From contig CAZWRV010000119.1 of NCBI GenBank assembly GCA_964636325.1, positions 1 to 17,111 of the forward strand: 17,111 nucleotides of DNA, written 5' to 3'. This DNA is from CAZWRV01 sp964636325. Lineage in GTDB: Bacteria > Verrucomicrobiota > Lentisphaeria > Victivallales > GWF2-50-93. Shown here one piece after another: positions 1 to 6,679 of this stretch. Every line of letters starts with the position of its first letter. Position 1 is the stretch's first letter. Made by a program: the position numbers and the translations under genes. The notes beneath the pieces are model-generated. The model searched no databases. It had not been told where the DNA came from and worked only from the letters and a program-made list of their open reading frames with translations.

Positions 1-10
1 CAAGAAAAGA

Positions 11-33
11 AGCCAGCTGTCTTGAGGCTGGCT
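11..33 (-). terminator. Stem-loop with a pyrimidine-rich tail (possible terminator)
   Basis: AGCCAGC (11-17) and GCTGGCT (27-33) form a perfect 7-bp stem with a 9-nt loop. Read on the minus strand the stem is followed by a T-rich stretch (positions 10 to 1), as in an intrinsic terminator. No gene lies between it and position 157, so it may be a second, distal stop for the minus-strand genes to the right. Positions 34-156 hold no convincing gene; ATTCGCGAAT at 133-142 is a 10-bp perfect palindrome of unknown meaning. Confidence 0.35.
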
Positions 34-156
34 ACATACTTCGCTGAATACTTACAATTGAGATTTCCAGATGGCGGCCCGACCATCCATCAGCCTGCGG
101 CGGTTACTTGTCGAACACCGCACCCTTTCGTCATTCGCGAATATAGTGCGGTTTTC

Positions 157-202
157 AAAAAAACGAAGGCTGCTCCGCCGGAATATGGAAAGAATCCGGC
201 GG
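157..202 (-). terminator. Probable intrinsic terminator of the minus-strand membrane protein gene
   Basis: CCGCCGGA (175-182) and TCCGGCGG (195-202) form a perfect 8-bp GC-rich stem with a 12-nt loop, just past the stop codon at 211-213. On the minus strand a run of seven T (157-163) follows, but 11 nt after the stem, which is further than in a canonical intrinsic terminator. Its position directly after the last gene supports the call. Confidence 0.45.
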
Positions 203-210
203 TATTGCCC

Positions 211-1200
211 TTAAGGCGCCGGCGCCTGAGCGGGCGCGGGAGGCGCGAAACAGTCCAGACCGGGGTCTATTCTCGCGAGAACCTCGAGGCTGAAGAGCCT
301 GAAGTATGCCAGGACCGGAAGGATTACCACTGTTGAAATATAAGGCAGTGCGAGGAGGACCATGATTACGCAGCACATGCAGCAGCAGACACAGAGTATC
401 ACAATCGCGAGCGTCAGGAGGATCATCCCGGCCAGCATCTCCAGGATCAGATACAGCACAGCGAACTTGACGAAGGTGAATAGGTTGGGTATGAATATCC
501 GCGAGAATTCGCCAATGGCCGGAAGGAACGCCAGCTTCTTCTTGAACATGATGGGGACGACGACGCTGTTCAGCAGGAAATAGTAGATTGCGACGCCAAT
601 CAGATATAGGATCAGGACGACGGCCGCCGAGATAATTATGGAGAGCGCGGCGGCGTTGAAGTCGTTAGCCTTGAAGCACGGCAGCGCGGTGAGCAGCATG
701 ACCAGGCCGAGCAGCAGGGCCGGGACGAGCAGGACAAGCCCGATGACGATCTGCCATACGAAGAGGGAGTTCCCCTGCTGTGAGAAGTCCCTCCATGGTG
801 CGACGACCTCGGCCCTGTTCCCCGCCAGGTTCCATATGAACATGAACTTGCCGCGCGAGTTCAGCCAGAGGAAGACTATGCCGACGAGTATTATCAGCAT
901 GACTATGGCAACGATGAAGACGAGTCCGAGTCCTATGATGAAGTCCACGAGCGGATTGTCCTTGACCAGCTGGAGCATCGCTTCCGGAGAGAGGTTCCCC
1001 GAAAATCCTTTCGGGGATCGGAAGCCGCCGCTTCCGCCGTCGCCCCATGAGCTCGGGAAGTTCAGCTGCAGCTGCATTTCCGCGAGCCATGCGGTGAAGC
1101 CGATGACGAACCATTTGCCGAGGTTGAATGGCCTGAAAAGGATGTTCATCATCCTGTCCCATGCCGATACGGCCGAATCCATGGTGCTGACGTATTTCAT
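211..1200 (-). CDS. Polytopic membrane protein of unknown function (DUF7544-like)
   Basis: A 329-residue integral membrane protein. Starting at 1200 gives a strong GGAGG five bases upstream; the reading frame opens earlier (1227) but that start has no such site. The N-terminus has an AWDRMMNILFRPFNLGKWF-type segment ending in an interfacial helix, which I associate with uncharacterised DUF7544-like proteins of PVC bacteria. A Gly/Ser-rich loop follows, then about six hydrophobic segments. One of them near the C-terminus is unusually cysteine-rich (CVCCCMCC). The tail is Pro/Ala-rich (PPAPAQAPAP). No catalytic motif is visible. It begins 104 nt after the end of cbiQ on the same strand, so it could be read through from the metal-transport operon, but nothing in the protein suggests metal transport. 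The family assignment is from memory and the function is unknown. Confidence 0.75.
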   Translation of the reverse strand: MKYVSTMDSAVSAWDRMMNILFRPFNLGKWFVIGFTAWLAEMQLQLNFPSSWGDGGSGGFRSPKGFSGNLSPEAMLQLVKDNPLVDFIIGLGLVFIVAIVMLIILVGIVFLWLNSRGKFMFIWNLAGNRAEVVAPWRDFSQQGNSLFVWQIVIGLVLLVPALLLGLVMLLTALPCFKANDFNAAALSIIISAAVVLILYLIGVAIYYFLLNSVVVPIMFKKKLAFLPAIGEFSRIFIPNLFTFVKFAVLYLILEMLAGMILLTLAIVILCVCCCMCCVIMVLLALPYISTVVILPVLAYFRLFSLEVLARIDPGLDCFAPPAPAQAPAP

Positions 1201-1304
1201 ATAAGCCTCCTTTCCCAGGACATCCAACTGCCTTGTCTAGGGATAATATGGCATGCGGGCGGCAAAAAGCACATGTGCGTAGTGCATGTCCCGCCGCAGC
1301 GGCC

Positions 1305-2111
1305 TCAGACGCCTAGGATTTTCGCAGCTGCGGCGCCTGTCCAATCCGTGAGGGGCAGGAACCTGGCGGCCGCGCAGAAGGCGGTTCCTGCTAGGAGGAA
1401 GAGCAGGTCGCCGGGGCGTATCCCGGACGGTCCTGCGGGCTCGGGCATTCTTCCGGAAAATCCTCTCGCCTTCATCGAGAGGTAGACGGCTTCCGCGCGG
1501 ACGTAGGTGCCTGCCAGGAGGGCGCATATCATCTTCGAGGCGGTCGGTATGTCGGCCGTCCTGCGCCCGGGGGATCTGAGCCTCCAGGAGTGGGTCATCG
1601 CCTCGGCCCGGTCGGCAAGCAGGAAGAGGAAGCGGCAGATCAGATGTATCTGTGTGACAAGCAGTTCCGGCATGCGCAGCCCGTGGAGCGCGTTGACGAC
1701 CGAGGGCAGGGGGGTCGTCGCGGTGAAGGCGACAGTCATCGACACGGCCAGGACAAACCTGATTGCCACCGATGCCAGCGAAATCCATCCGGCGGGGACG
1801 GAGACCTCTGTACCGCGGATGCGGACGAGTCCAGCGTCCAGAAGGGGATTCAAGCCTGCGACGAGCAATACGAAAGGAGAGAGTAGAATCAGCATCCTAA
1901 GGACGAGCCTAAGGGGTATCTTGCCGACGGCAATGAAGATGAGCGGGAAGGCCGACAAAGGAACCAGCGCCGCCGTCTCATATAGCGGGAAGGACGCCGC
2001 CGTCAGGCAGTATATTGAAAGGAATATGAGCTTGGTCCGGGCGTCAAGCCTGTGCACAAGGCTGTCCTCGAACGAGAGCTCCTCAATCCTTCTTGCGGTT
2101 CCGCAGCTCAT
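1305..2111 (-). CDS. cbiQ: ECF transporter T component, CbiQ/NikQ type
   Basis: A 268-residue transmembrane coupling component of an energy-coupling-factor importer for cobalt or nickel. It has about five hydrophobic segments. The opening motif (EDSLVHRLDARTKLI) is typical of the family, where the start reads like S-x-x-HRLDPRxKLI. Residues 175-180 (SWRLRS) and 214-217 (KARG) match the two cytoplasmic coupling motifs that contact the ATPases. The start codon overlaps the stop of cbiM (ATGA at 2108-2111), so the two proteins are almost certainly translationally coupled. In the family this subunit links the CbiM substrate-binding unit to CbiO-type ATPases. No CbiO gene follows; the next gene on this strand is an unrelated membrane protein. 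Confidence 0.9.
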   Translation of the reverse strand: MSCGTARRIEELSFEDSLVHRLDARTKLIFLSIYCLTAASFPLYETAALVPLSAFPLIFIAVGKIPLRLVLRMLILLSPFVLLVAGLNPLLDAGLVRIRGTEVSVPAGWISLASVAIRFVLAVSMTVAFTATTPLPSVVNALHGLRMPELLVTQIHLICRFLFLLADRAEAMTHSWRLRSPGRRTADIPTASKMICALLAGTYVRAEAVYLSMKARGFSGRMPEPAGPSGIRPGDLLFLLAGTAFCAAARFLPLTDWTGAAAAKILGV

Positions 2112-3160
2112 TTGCGTCCGCCGCCCGCGAAGAGGGCGGCGATCTTTCCGGCGGCCAGCGCAGAGCCGATTAGGACGAGCGCCGTAATGGCCGCGCCAAG
2201 AAGCCCTGCGGCGGAAGTTTCGGCCTTGACTTCAGGCCAGGAGGCGGTTCCAGGAGGTTCGGACGCTTCGGCGCCGCCGGAGGCTGCGGCATAGTCCGGC
2301 ATGAAGGCGGTCCGAGACTGCAAGGCGCCGAGGGCGCTCTTGATCCCAGACTGGAACTTTTCCCCGAGCTCCTCCGAGCCGGAGACCTTGCCTACCGCCC
2401 ATTCAAGGCCGTCGGGCGAAGTGGACGCGAACCAAGAAAGAACTCCGGCAACTATCAAGGCCGCAACTGAGAGCGCGGTGATCACCTTGTAGAGGGCTGC
2501 CCGCAAAGGAGTTCCGTCACAGTCGTGGACGGGCTTCACCGGCAGCGCCCTCCGCGCGAAGTCGTAGACTGCGGCCGTGACCAGTCCTTCCCCGACGGCG
2601 ATCGGCAGATGTATCGCGAGCATGAGCGGTGCGAACTTCGCAAACGGCAGCTCGGTTCTTCCGGAAAGCAATGTCTGGAAGACAACGCAGAGCGCGCCCG
2701 CTTCAAGGGAGACAATGACCGCGGCGATGGTGGCTGCGAGAAGCCTTTTCCTCCCTGGAGACTTGCCGGCCAGCATCAGGAAGAGGGGATAGCCGACGAA
2801 CGCGGGCCAGAAGCCGAGGTTGAAGATGTTGCAGCCCAGCGCCAGAACCCCGCCGTCCATGAAGAAAAGGCATTGGACGACAAGAATAGCTCCAATCACC
2901 ACAAATGCCGCATGCGGGCCGAGCAGCATCGCGAGCAGGAGGCCCCCGCCTATGTGGCCGCTGGAGCCGGTGCCGGGGATGGCGAAATTTATCATCTGGG
3001 CCGCGAAGACGAAGGCACCCATGGCGCCCATCAGCGGAATCTTCCGTCCGTAGTCGGCCTCCTTTACGGTCCGCGAGCAGGCATAGGCCATTATTCCGCC
3101 GGACAGAGCGCAGAAGCCGAGGCCGGCGGAAGGCGAAATGAGCGCGTCGGACATGTGCAT
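2108..3160 (-). CDS. cbiM: CbiM-CbiN fusion (NikMN-like) substrate-specific component of a Ni/Co ECF importer
   Basis: A 350-residue membrane protein. Residues 1-205 are CbiM/NikM: the protein starts Met-His-Met-Ser-Asp-Ala, and in this family the free N-terminal Met-His forms part of the metal site. His69 (GSSGHIGGG) and His184 (AIHLPIAVGEG) are further candidate ligands. A linker and TM near 222-245 lead to the PDGLE motif at 249-253, which marks the CbiN-like domain (PF13190), and a last membrane helix lies at about 318-345. The MN fusion layout is common among nickel versions, and with the NikR-like box upstream I favour nickel over cobalt, but the protein alone does not decide. The start at 3160 is forced by the required Met-His N-terminus; the Shine-Dalgarno is weak. 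It is the first gene of a coupled pair with cbiQ. Confidence 0.92.
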   Translation of the reverse strand: MHMSDALISPSAGLGFCALSGGIMAYACSRTVKEADYGRKIPLMGAMGAFVFAAQMINFAIPGTGSSGHIGGGLLLAMLLGPHAAFVVIGAILVVQCLFFMDGGVLALGCNIFNLGFWPAFVGYPLFLMLAGKSPGRKRLLAATIAAVIVSLEAGALCVVFQTLLSGRTELPFAKFAPLMLAIHLPIAVGEGLVTAAVYDFARRALPVKPVHDCDGTPLRAALYKVITALSVAALIVAGVLSWFASTSPDGLEWAVGKVSGSEELGEKFQSGIKSALGALQSRTAFMPDYAAASGGAEASEPPGTASWPEVKAETSAAGLLGAAITALVLIGSALAAGKIAALFAGGGRK

Positions 3161-3179
3161 CGGGGCATCCGGGTGTTGA

Positions 3180-3204
3180 TATTACTAAAAATAAATCCGT
3201 AATA
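3180..3204 (-). promoter_or_regulatory. NikR-like operator upstream of cbiM
   Basis: TATTAC (3180-3185) and GTAATA (3199-3204) form a perfect 6-bp inverted repeat around an AT-rich 13-nt spacer. The centre lies 32 bp upstream of the cbiM start. From what I recall, NikR sites in several phyla follow GTRTTAC-N13/14-GTAAYAC, and this site fits in arm sequence and spacing. It would place the importer under nickel-dependent repression. No nikR gene is in the window, so this rests on motif and position only. Confidence 0.55.
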
Positions 3205-3279
3205 CCATACTCCGCCGCGCAGGACAGTCAAGAGAGCGGCCGGGAAATCTTGGAATTCTCCCCGGCGCCGGTCGGCGCC

Positions 3280-3624
3280 TTAGCCGAAGAGGATTTTCCG
3301 CGTCTCACCGGGATCTATTTTTCCGGAAGCGTAGAGGAACCATGCGCCCGCGATCGCCGCGGCGATCAGGATTCCGGAGCCGATTCCGAAAAGCGTGCCG
3401 CCTTTTTTCATGGGCGAAAGCGACAGCCTCCCTTTGAGAACGAAAATATACCACAGGAGAGGCGGAAGAAGCAGGAAGGCCTTGCAAAGTAAAAAGAGAA
3501 GTTTCCCTGCAGCGGTTCCCGCCATCCACCACATCGCGACGAGCACTCCCAGCGTCGGCATTGGAACAAGCAGGGAAAGGCTCAGAGCCGCCTGGGTCTT
3601 CAAGCCGGGTTTTGCATCGTTCAT
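3280..3624 (-). CDS. Short membrane protein resembling the N-terminus of CPBP-family proteases (probably truncated)
   Basis: A 114-residue protein with about three membrane segments. The start at 3624 (MNDAKPG) has GGAG four bases upstream; an in-frame Met eight codons earlier has no such site. The order of segments (a LSLSLLVPMPTLG helix, a WMAGTAAG-KLLFLLCKAFLLLPPLLWY helix pair, the LSLSPMKKGG loop, then a GIGSGILIAAAIAGAWF helix and IDPGETR) resembles the first third of bacterial CPBP (Abi) intramembrane proteases. The catalytic EExxxR and later His motifs are absent because a TAA stop ends the frame. I checked the roughly 100 nt beyond it and found no continuation in another frame. It is either a remnant or a small protein in its own right. 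A GGCGCC self-complementary pair lies just past the stop (about 3264-3279). Confidence 0.55.
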   Translation of the reverse strand: MNDAKPGLKTQAALSLSLLVPMPTLGVLVAMWWMAGTAAGKLLFLLCKAFLLLPPLLWYIFVLKGRLSLSPMKKGGTLFGIGSGILIAAAIAGAWFLYASGKIDPGETRKILFG

Positions 3625-3649
3625 GCCGCTCCTCTGAAACTCGCCCATC

Positions 3650-3685
3650 TTTGTTGCGAACTTTGTCGTTATCTTTGTCGTCTTC
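3650..3685. repeat. Intergenic micro-array, 12-nt period, three units
   Basis: Three consecutive 12-mers start with TTTGT: TTTGTTGCGAAC (3650), TTTGTCGTTATC (3662), TTTGTCGTCTTC (3674). The phase is exact although the units have diverged. The array starts 26 bases upstream of the CPBP-like start on the minus strand. It has no coding potential that I recognise. Confidence 0.6.
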
Positions 3686-3696
3686 CGGAGGGTTGG

Positions 3697-3746
3697 GATG
3701 AGCGTTTCGTATCCACCGCTTATCTGCGCTAATCAACGCTTATCTC
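3697..3746. repeat. 35-nt interspersed repeat, copy 1, continuing into a 10-nt array
   Basis: Positions 3697-3731 match 4561-4595 at 31 of 35 positions, with 20 identical bases in a row at the right (3712-3731). The right half runs into a decamer array: CGCTTATCTG (3717), CGCTAATCAA (3727), CGCTTATCTC (3737). The two copies bracket the toxin-antitoxin pair. Confidence 0.7.
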
Positions 3747-3782
3747 TCCACTGAAACTCAACGGAAAAGACGCATGCGCCGC

Positions 3783-3828
3783 TTGCAATCGGAAATTATT
3801 GTTATACATTATGTTAGATTTCAATAAT
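3783..3828 (+). promoter_or_regulatory. Promoter and likely autoregulatory operator of the toxin-antitoxin operon
   Basis: A -35-like TTGCAA (3783-3788) is followed after 16 nt by a -10-like TACATT (3805-3810). Overlapping it, ATTATTG (3795-3801) and CAATAAT (3822-3828) form a perfect 7-bp inverted repeat with a 20-nt spacer covering the -10 and the expected start site. Phd/YefM antitoxins commonly repress their own promoter through such palindromes. A GGAG Shine-Dalgarno at 3831-3834 follows directly. Confidence 0.5.
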
Positions 3829-3841
3829 CAGGAGTCGTTCT

Positions 3842-4096
3842 ATGCAAAATGTTTCGATCAGGGAAGTCCAGCATAATCTTGCGGCCTATATCCACAGAGT
3901 TGAAAAGGGGGAGGAAATACAGATCTCAAAAAGGAACAGGCCGGTGGCTATGATTGTTCCAATCCAGGTTCAGAGATCGGATAAAAAAGTGGACTGGGAC
4001 GCTCACTTCCAAGAGATCAGATCCCTGTTCAAAGGCAGAACCGTCAAGGGCAAGCCTATGGACAAGATAGTAGCCGACGCACGAGGGGAATACTGA
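3842..4096 (+). CDS. Type II antitoxin, Phd/YefM family
   Basis: An 84-residue protein that would neutralise the PIN toxin encoded next and repress the shared promoter. The N-terminal half (NVSIREVQHNLAAYIHRVEKGEEIQISKRNRPVAMIVPI) has the Phd/YefM fold signature: an S-I-R-E-x-x-x-N-L start, the xVxxGEExxIxKR core and the PVAxIVPI strand. The C-terminal part (residues about 45-84) is polar and probably the disordered toxin-binding tail. The start has GGAG seven bases upstream. The last base of the stop codon is the first base of the toxin start (TGATG), which is typical of coupled antitoxin-toxin pairs. Length is normal for the family. Confidence 0.9.
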   Translation: MQNVSIREVQHNLAAYIHRVEKGEEIQISKRNRPVAMIVPIQVQRSDKKVDWDAHFQEIRSLFKGRTVKGKPMDKIVADARGEY

Positions 4097-4545
4097 TGGA
4101 TATGGAGGCATATATTGACACAAGCCTTCTGGTAAAAATCTATGTTCCAGAGGAAGATTCGGCTGAGAAAACTGCTTTTTTGATGGGGTATGCCAGGCCG
4201 ATATGCTTGAATCATCTGCAGGAGTCTGAATTGGCAAACGCCCTGCATCTTAAACTGTTCAGAAAGGAAATAAGTGCAGCAGAATTAAAGTTCCTTTCAA
4301 AAAAAATCGCAGCCGACATCGAATCCGGCATCCTTGTAAAAAGAAACATCAATTGGCCGCACCTGTTCGTGGAAGCATGCTCTTTGTCGAAGGAGTTCAC
4401 CGGGAGGATAGGCTGCCGGATGATTGACATCCTCCATGTTGCGGCAGCGAAACTGAGCGGAGCCTCATATTTCTTCACATGTGATGTCCGGCAGAAGAAG
4501 CTGGCCGAGGCCGCAGGGTTCAAAACCTCCCGAGAAAACTCATAA
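4096..4545 (+). CDS. PIN-domain RNase toxin (VapC-like)
   Basis: A 149-residue PIN-domain protein, the predicted toxin of the pair. The acidic metal-binding residues are in place: Asp8 (YIDTS), Glu45 (ESELANAL), Asp111 (MIDILHVAAAKL) and Asp130 (TCDVRQKKLA). The C-terminal motif (SGASYFFTCDVRQKKLAEAAGF) is the usual PIN ending, where the last Asp helps hold Mg2+ for endoribonuclease activity. Such toxins generally cut tRNA or rRNA, but the target cannot be read from sequence. The start overlaps the antitoxin stop by one base. An alternative Met at codon 3 is possible. All catalytic residues are intact, so it looks active. Confidence 0.9.
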   Translation: MDMEAYIDTSLLVKIYVPEEDSAEKTAFLMGYARPICLNHLQESELANALHLKLFRKEISAAELKFLSKKIAADIESGILVKRNINWPHLFVEACSLSKEFTGRIGCRMIDILHVAAAKLSGASYFFTCDVRQKKLAEAAGFKTSRENS

Positions 4546-4587
4546 GCGGAAATGAGCGGGGACGAGCGGTTCATTTCCACCGCTTAT
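4542..4587. terminator. Stem-loop at the end of the toxin gene
   Basis: ATAAGC (4542-4547) plus GGAAATGA (4548-4555) pair with TCATTTCC (4571-4578) plus GCTTAT (4582-4587), leaving a 3-nt bulge and a 15-nt loop. The stem includes the toxin stop codon (4543-4545). It has no T-run, so it may be a weak or factor-assisted terminator between the convergent toxin and ABC-transporter genes. Its right arm lies inside repeat copy 2. Confidence 0.4.
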
Positions 4588-4595
4588 CTGCGCTA
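4561..4595. repeat. 35-nt interspersed repeat, copy 2
   Basis: Same orientation as 3697-3731, with 31 of 35 identical bases, including 20 in a row (4576-4595). It sits directly downstream of the toxin gene, so the two copies flank the toxin-antitoxin operon as direct repeats. Confidence 0.7.
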
Positions 4596-4623
4596 TCCCC
4601 CCATCCTAGAACTCGAATCCAGT

Positions 4624-4650
4624 ATCCTGACAATCCTGTTATCCTGTCAG
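4624..4650. repeat. Intergenic micro-array, 8-9-nt period, also a hairpin
   Basis: Three units start with ATCCTG: ATCCTGACA (4624), ATCCTGTT (4633), ATCCTGTC (4641). CTGACA (4627-4632) pairs with TGTCAG (4645-4650) around the central unit. It lies just past the stop of the ABC transporter on the minus strand and could form a stem in its 3' end. I recall ATCCTGT-type dispersed repeats in many bacterial genomes. Confidence 0.55.
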
Positions 4651-4657
4651 AATCTTC

Positions 4658-6568
4658 TCATCCTTCGCCTCCAGCCATTCCGAACTGCATGTCGTGCAGC
4701 TGCCTGTAGCGGCCCTTCATCTGGAGCAGCTCGTCATGCGTCCCCGACTCGACGATCCTTCCCTTGTCCAGCACGATGATCCTGTCTGCGTGCTTGATCG
4801 TGCTCAACCTGTGCGCGATCGCGAAAACCGTCCTGTTAGTCATCAGGTTGTTCAAGGCGTCCTGGACCAGCCGTTCGGTCACGGTGTCGAGCGCGCTGGT
4901 GGCCTCGTCGAGAATGAGTATCGGGGGATTCTTCAGTATGGCGCGGGCTATTGATATCCTCTGCTTCTCTCCGCCGCTCAGCTTGAAGCCCTTGTCCCCG
5001 ACTATAGTCTCGTAGCCTTCCGGATGCCGGCCGTCCACTATGAAGCTGTGGGCGTTCGCCTTCTCCGCCGCGTCACATATCTGTTCTTTCGTCGCCGACG
5101 GCACACCGTATGAGATGTTCTCCGACACGGTGGTGTTAAAGAGTATGGTCGTCTGAGACACTATGCCTATCAGGTCTCTGAGCGACGCGATTTTAATATT
5201 TCTCACGTCTACCCCGTCTATCAGCACCTGCCCCGAATCCACGTCGTAGAACCTGGCTATCAGGTTTGCGATCGTGGTCTTCCCCGATCCGGTTTCGCCA
5301 ACCACTGCCACAACGCTGCCCTTGGGAATCCTGAAGCTGATTCCATCGAGGATTTTCCTGCCGTCGTATGAGAACACCACGTCCTTGAATTCAATTTCCT
5401 TGGTGAACTCCTTCATTTCCACCGGGTTGACGCTCTCCGCCACCTCAGTGTCAAGGTCTATGAGGTGGAAAAATCTGTCCGCGGCAGCCATGCTCCGCTG
5501 GATGTATGTGTTGATCTTCGCGATGTTCTTTATCGCAGGATATACCAGGAAGGCGGGAACTATCAGTACGACTATGTCACTGAGCTTGTAGCCGTTCGCG
5601 TAGCAGTAGATCAAAAATATGATCGAGCACGTGACCGCCACAAACTCCATCAGCGGCTGCATCAGGAGCTCGGACTTGAGCGCACGGACGACTGACTTGA
5701 AGTATGTCCTGTTGATCTCACGGAACGTCCGGCTTTCCTTCTCCTCCATGTGGTAGGCCTTCACGATCAATATGCCGGTGAAGACCTCGTGCATGCGCGA
5801 CACGACCTCGGCTATCCTGGCGAAGGCCCTCAGATACACCTTGCGGATCCGGCGTCCGAGTATGACGATCGGAAGCACCGCCAGCGGAAACCCGATGAAA
5901 AGTATGGTCGGCAGGACGAAGTTGTCGTTGAGAACGCTGGCATATATGATGAAGCTGACGCAGGCGATGATCTCGAAAGGGCATCTCGTTATGTCGGCTA
6001 TCGTCTCCGCGATGGCGGACTCGATCGCCGCGGTGTCGTTGGTGCACCTGCTTATCAGCTGCCCTATCTCCATCTTGCCGTAGAACTTCAAGGACTGCTT
6101 CGTCAGCTTGTCGAACACCTCGTTGCGCAAATCCGCAACCACCCTGGTCCCCACCCAGCGCGTGAAGAACTTGTTTAGGTAGAGCGCGAAATTCTTGACC
6201 AGCCAGAGCAGGATGAAGCCAGATATGGTCAGCGTGAAGAACTGCCAGGTCATCCGCCCGCCCGGTTCCTGGACGGGGATTCCGTATTTCTCGGCAAAAC
6301 TGATAAGCTGGTTTATCTGGGTGTCCTTCTTCCCGCCTGCCGCCGGCGTGTCAGGATGTGCCGAAACCGACGCGGCCGCAACCTCCTTGCCCCCCTCGAA
6401 AGGCTTGACGAAGTCCTTGAGCCAGAAGAAGCTCCCGAACAACGAACCCGCAACCAGCATCCCGGAGATGACGCCGGCAAACAGCCTCGCCTTGTAGGGC
6501 CTGGCATATGCGATAAGGCGCAGATAGCTCTGCCTCCTGAACTGCTCGTCCTGCCTTTTAACAGCCAT
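4658..6568 (-). CDS. ABC exporter, fused permease and ATPase (MsbA-type)
   Basis: A 636-residue half-transporter that would work as a homodimer in the inner membrane. The N-terminal membrane domain (residues about 20-350) has six predicted helices; between the first two there is an enlarged loop of about 50 polar residues (near 58-106), longer than in typical MsbA. The ATPase domain has the full set of motifs: Walker A GETGSGKTT (about 423-431), Q-loop (IVSQTTILF), signature LSGGEKQR (about 527), Walker B ILILDEATSALD (about 549-560) and switch histidine in AHRLST (about 584). MsbA-like proteins export lipid A, other lipids or drugs; the substrate here cannot be told. The start at 6568 has AAGGA five bases upstream. 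It is monocistronic, convergent with the toxin gene. Confidence 0.92.
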   Translation of the reverse strand: MAVKRQDEQFRRQSYLRLIAYARPYKARLFAGVISGMLVAGSLFGSFFWLKDFVKPFEGGKEVAAASVSAHPDTPAAGGKKDTQINQLISFAEKYGIPVQEPGGRMTWQFFTLTISGFILLWLVKNFALYLNKFFTRWVGTRVVADLRNEVFDKLTKQSLKFYGKMEIGQLISRCTNDTAAIESAIAETIADITRCPFEIIACVSFIIYASVLNDNFVLPTILFIGFPLAVLPIVILGRRIRKVYLRAFARIAEVVSRMHEVFTGILIVKAYHMEEKESRTFREINRTYFKSVVRALKSELLMQPLMEFVAVTCSIIFLIYCYANGYKLSDIVVLIVPAFLVYPAIKNIAKINTYIQRSMAAADRFFHLIDLDTEVAESVNPVEMKEFTKEIEFKDVVFSYDGRKILDGISFRIPKGSVVAVVGETGSGKTTIANLIARFYDVDSGQVLIDGVDVRNIKIASLRDLIGIVSQTTILFNTTVSENISYGVPSATKEQICDAAEKANAHSFIVDGRHPEGYETIVGDKGFKLSGGEKQRISIARAILKNPPILILDEATSALDTVTERLVQDALNNLMTNRTVFAIAHRLSTIKHADRIIVLDKGRIVESGTHDELLQMKGRYRQLHDMQFGMAGGEG

Positions 6569-6623
6569 CTTCGTCCTTAGTATATCTGATTAGGTCGGTT
6601 CTGCGTTTTATGTAAGAACGACC

Positions 6624-6679
6624 ATGGAGGACAACGCTCGTCGGAGCCGTGCCCGGTTTTGACAAGCAAAACCCTCCAT
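6624..6679 (-). ncRNA. Candidate structured RNA in the 5' leader of the ABC exporter
   Basis: Three nested stems make a compact, multibranch-like fold. The outer stem is ATGGAGG (6624-6630) with CCTCCAT (6673-6679). Inside it are a small hairpin GCTC-GTCG-GAGC (6636-6647) and GGTTTTG (6655-6661) with CAAAACC (6667-6673), which shares one base with the outer stem. On the minus strand it lies 56-111 nt upstream of the ABC-exporter start, where a leader RNA element would be. I do not recognise a known riboswitch class. The strand is uncertain because the stems fold on both. Confidence 0.25.

Noticed and set aside
2525..3202. A 225-codon plus-strand frame opposite cbiM
   Set aside because: Charged low-complexity composition with no domain; cbiM and its coupling to cbiQ explain the region.
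3650..4650. Possible CRISPR array in the intergenic repeats
   Set aside because: Units are 8-12 nt, degenerate and without spacers; the 35-nt repeat has only two copies about 830 nt apart.
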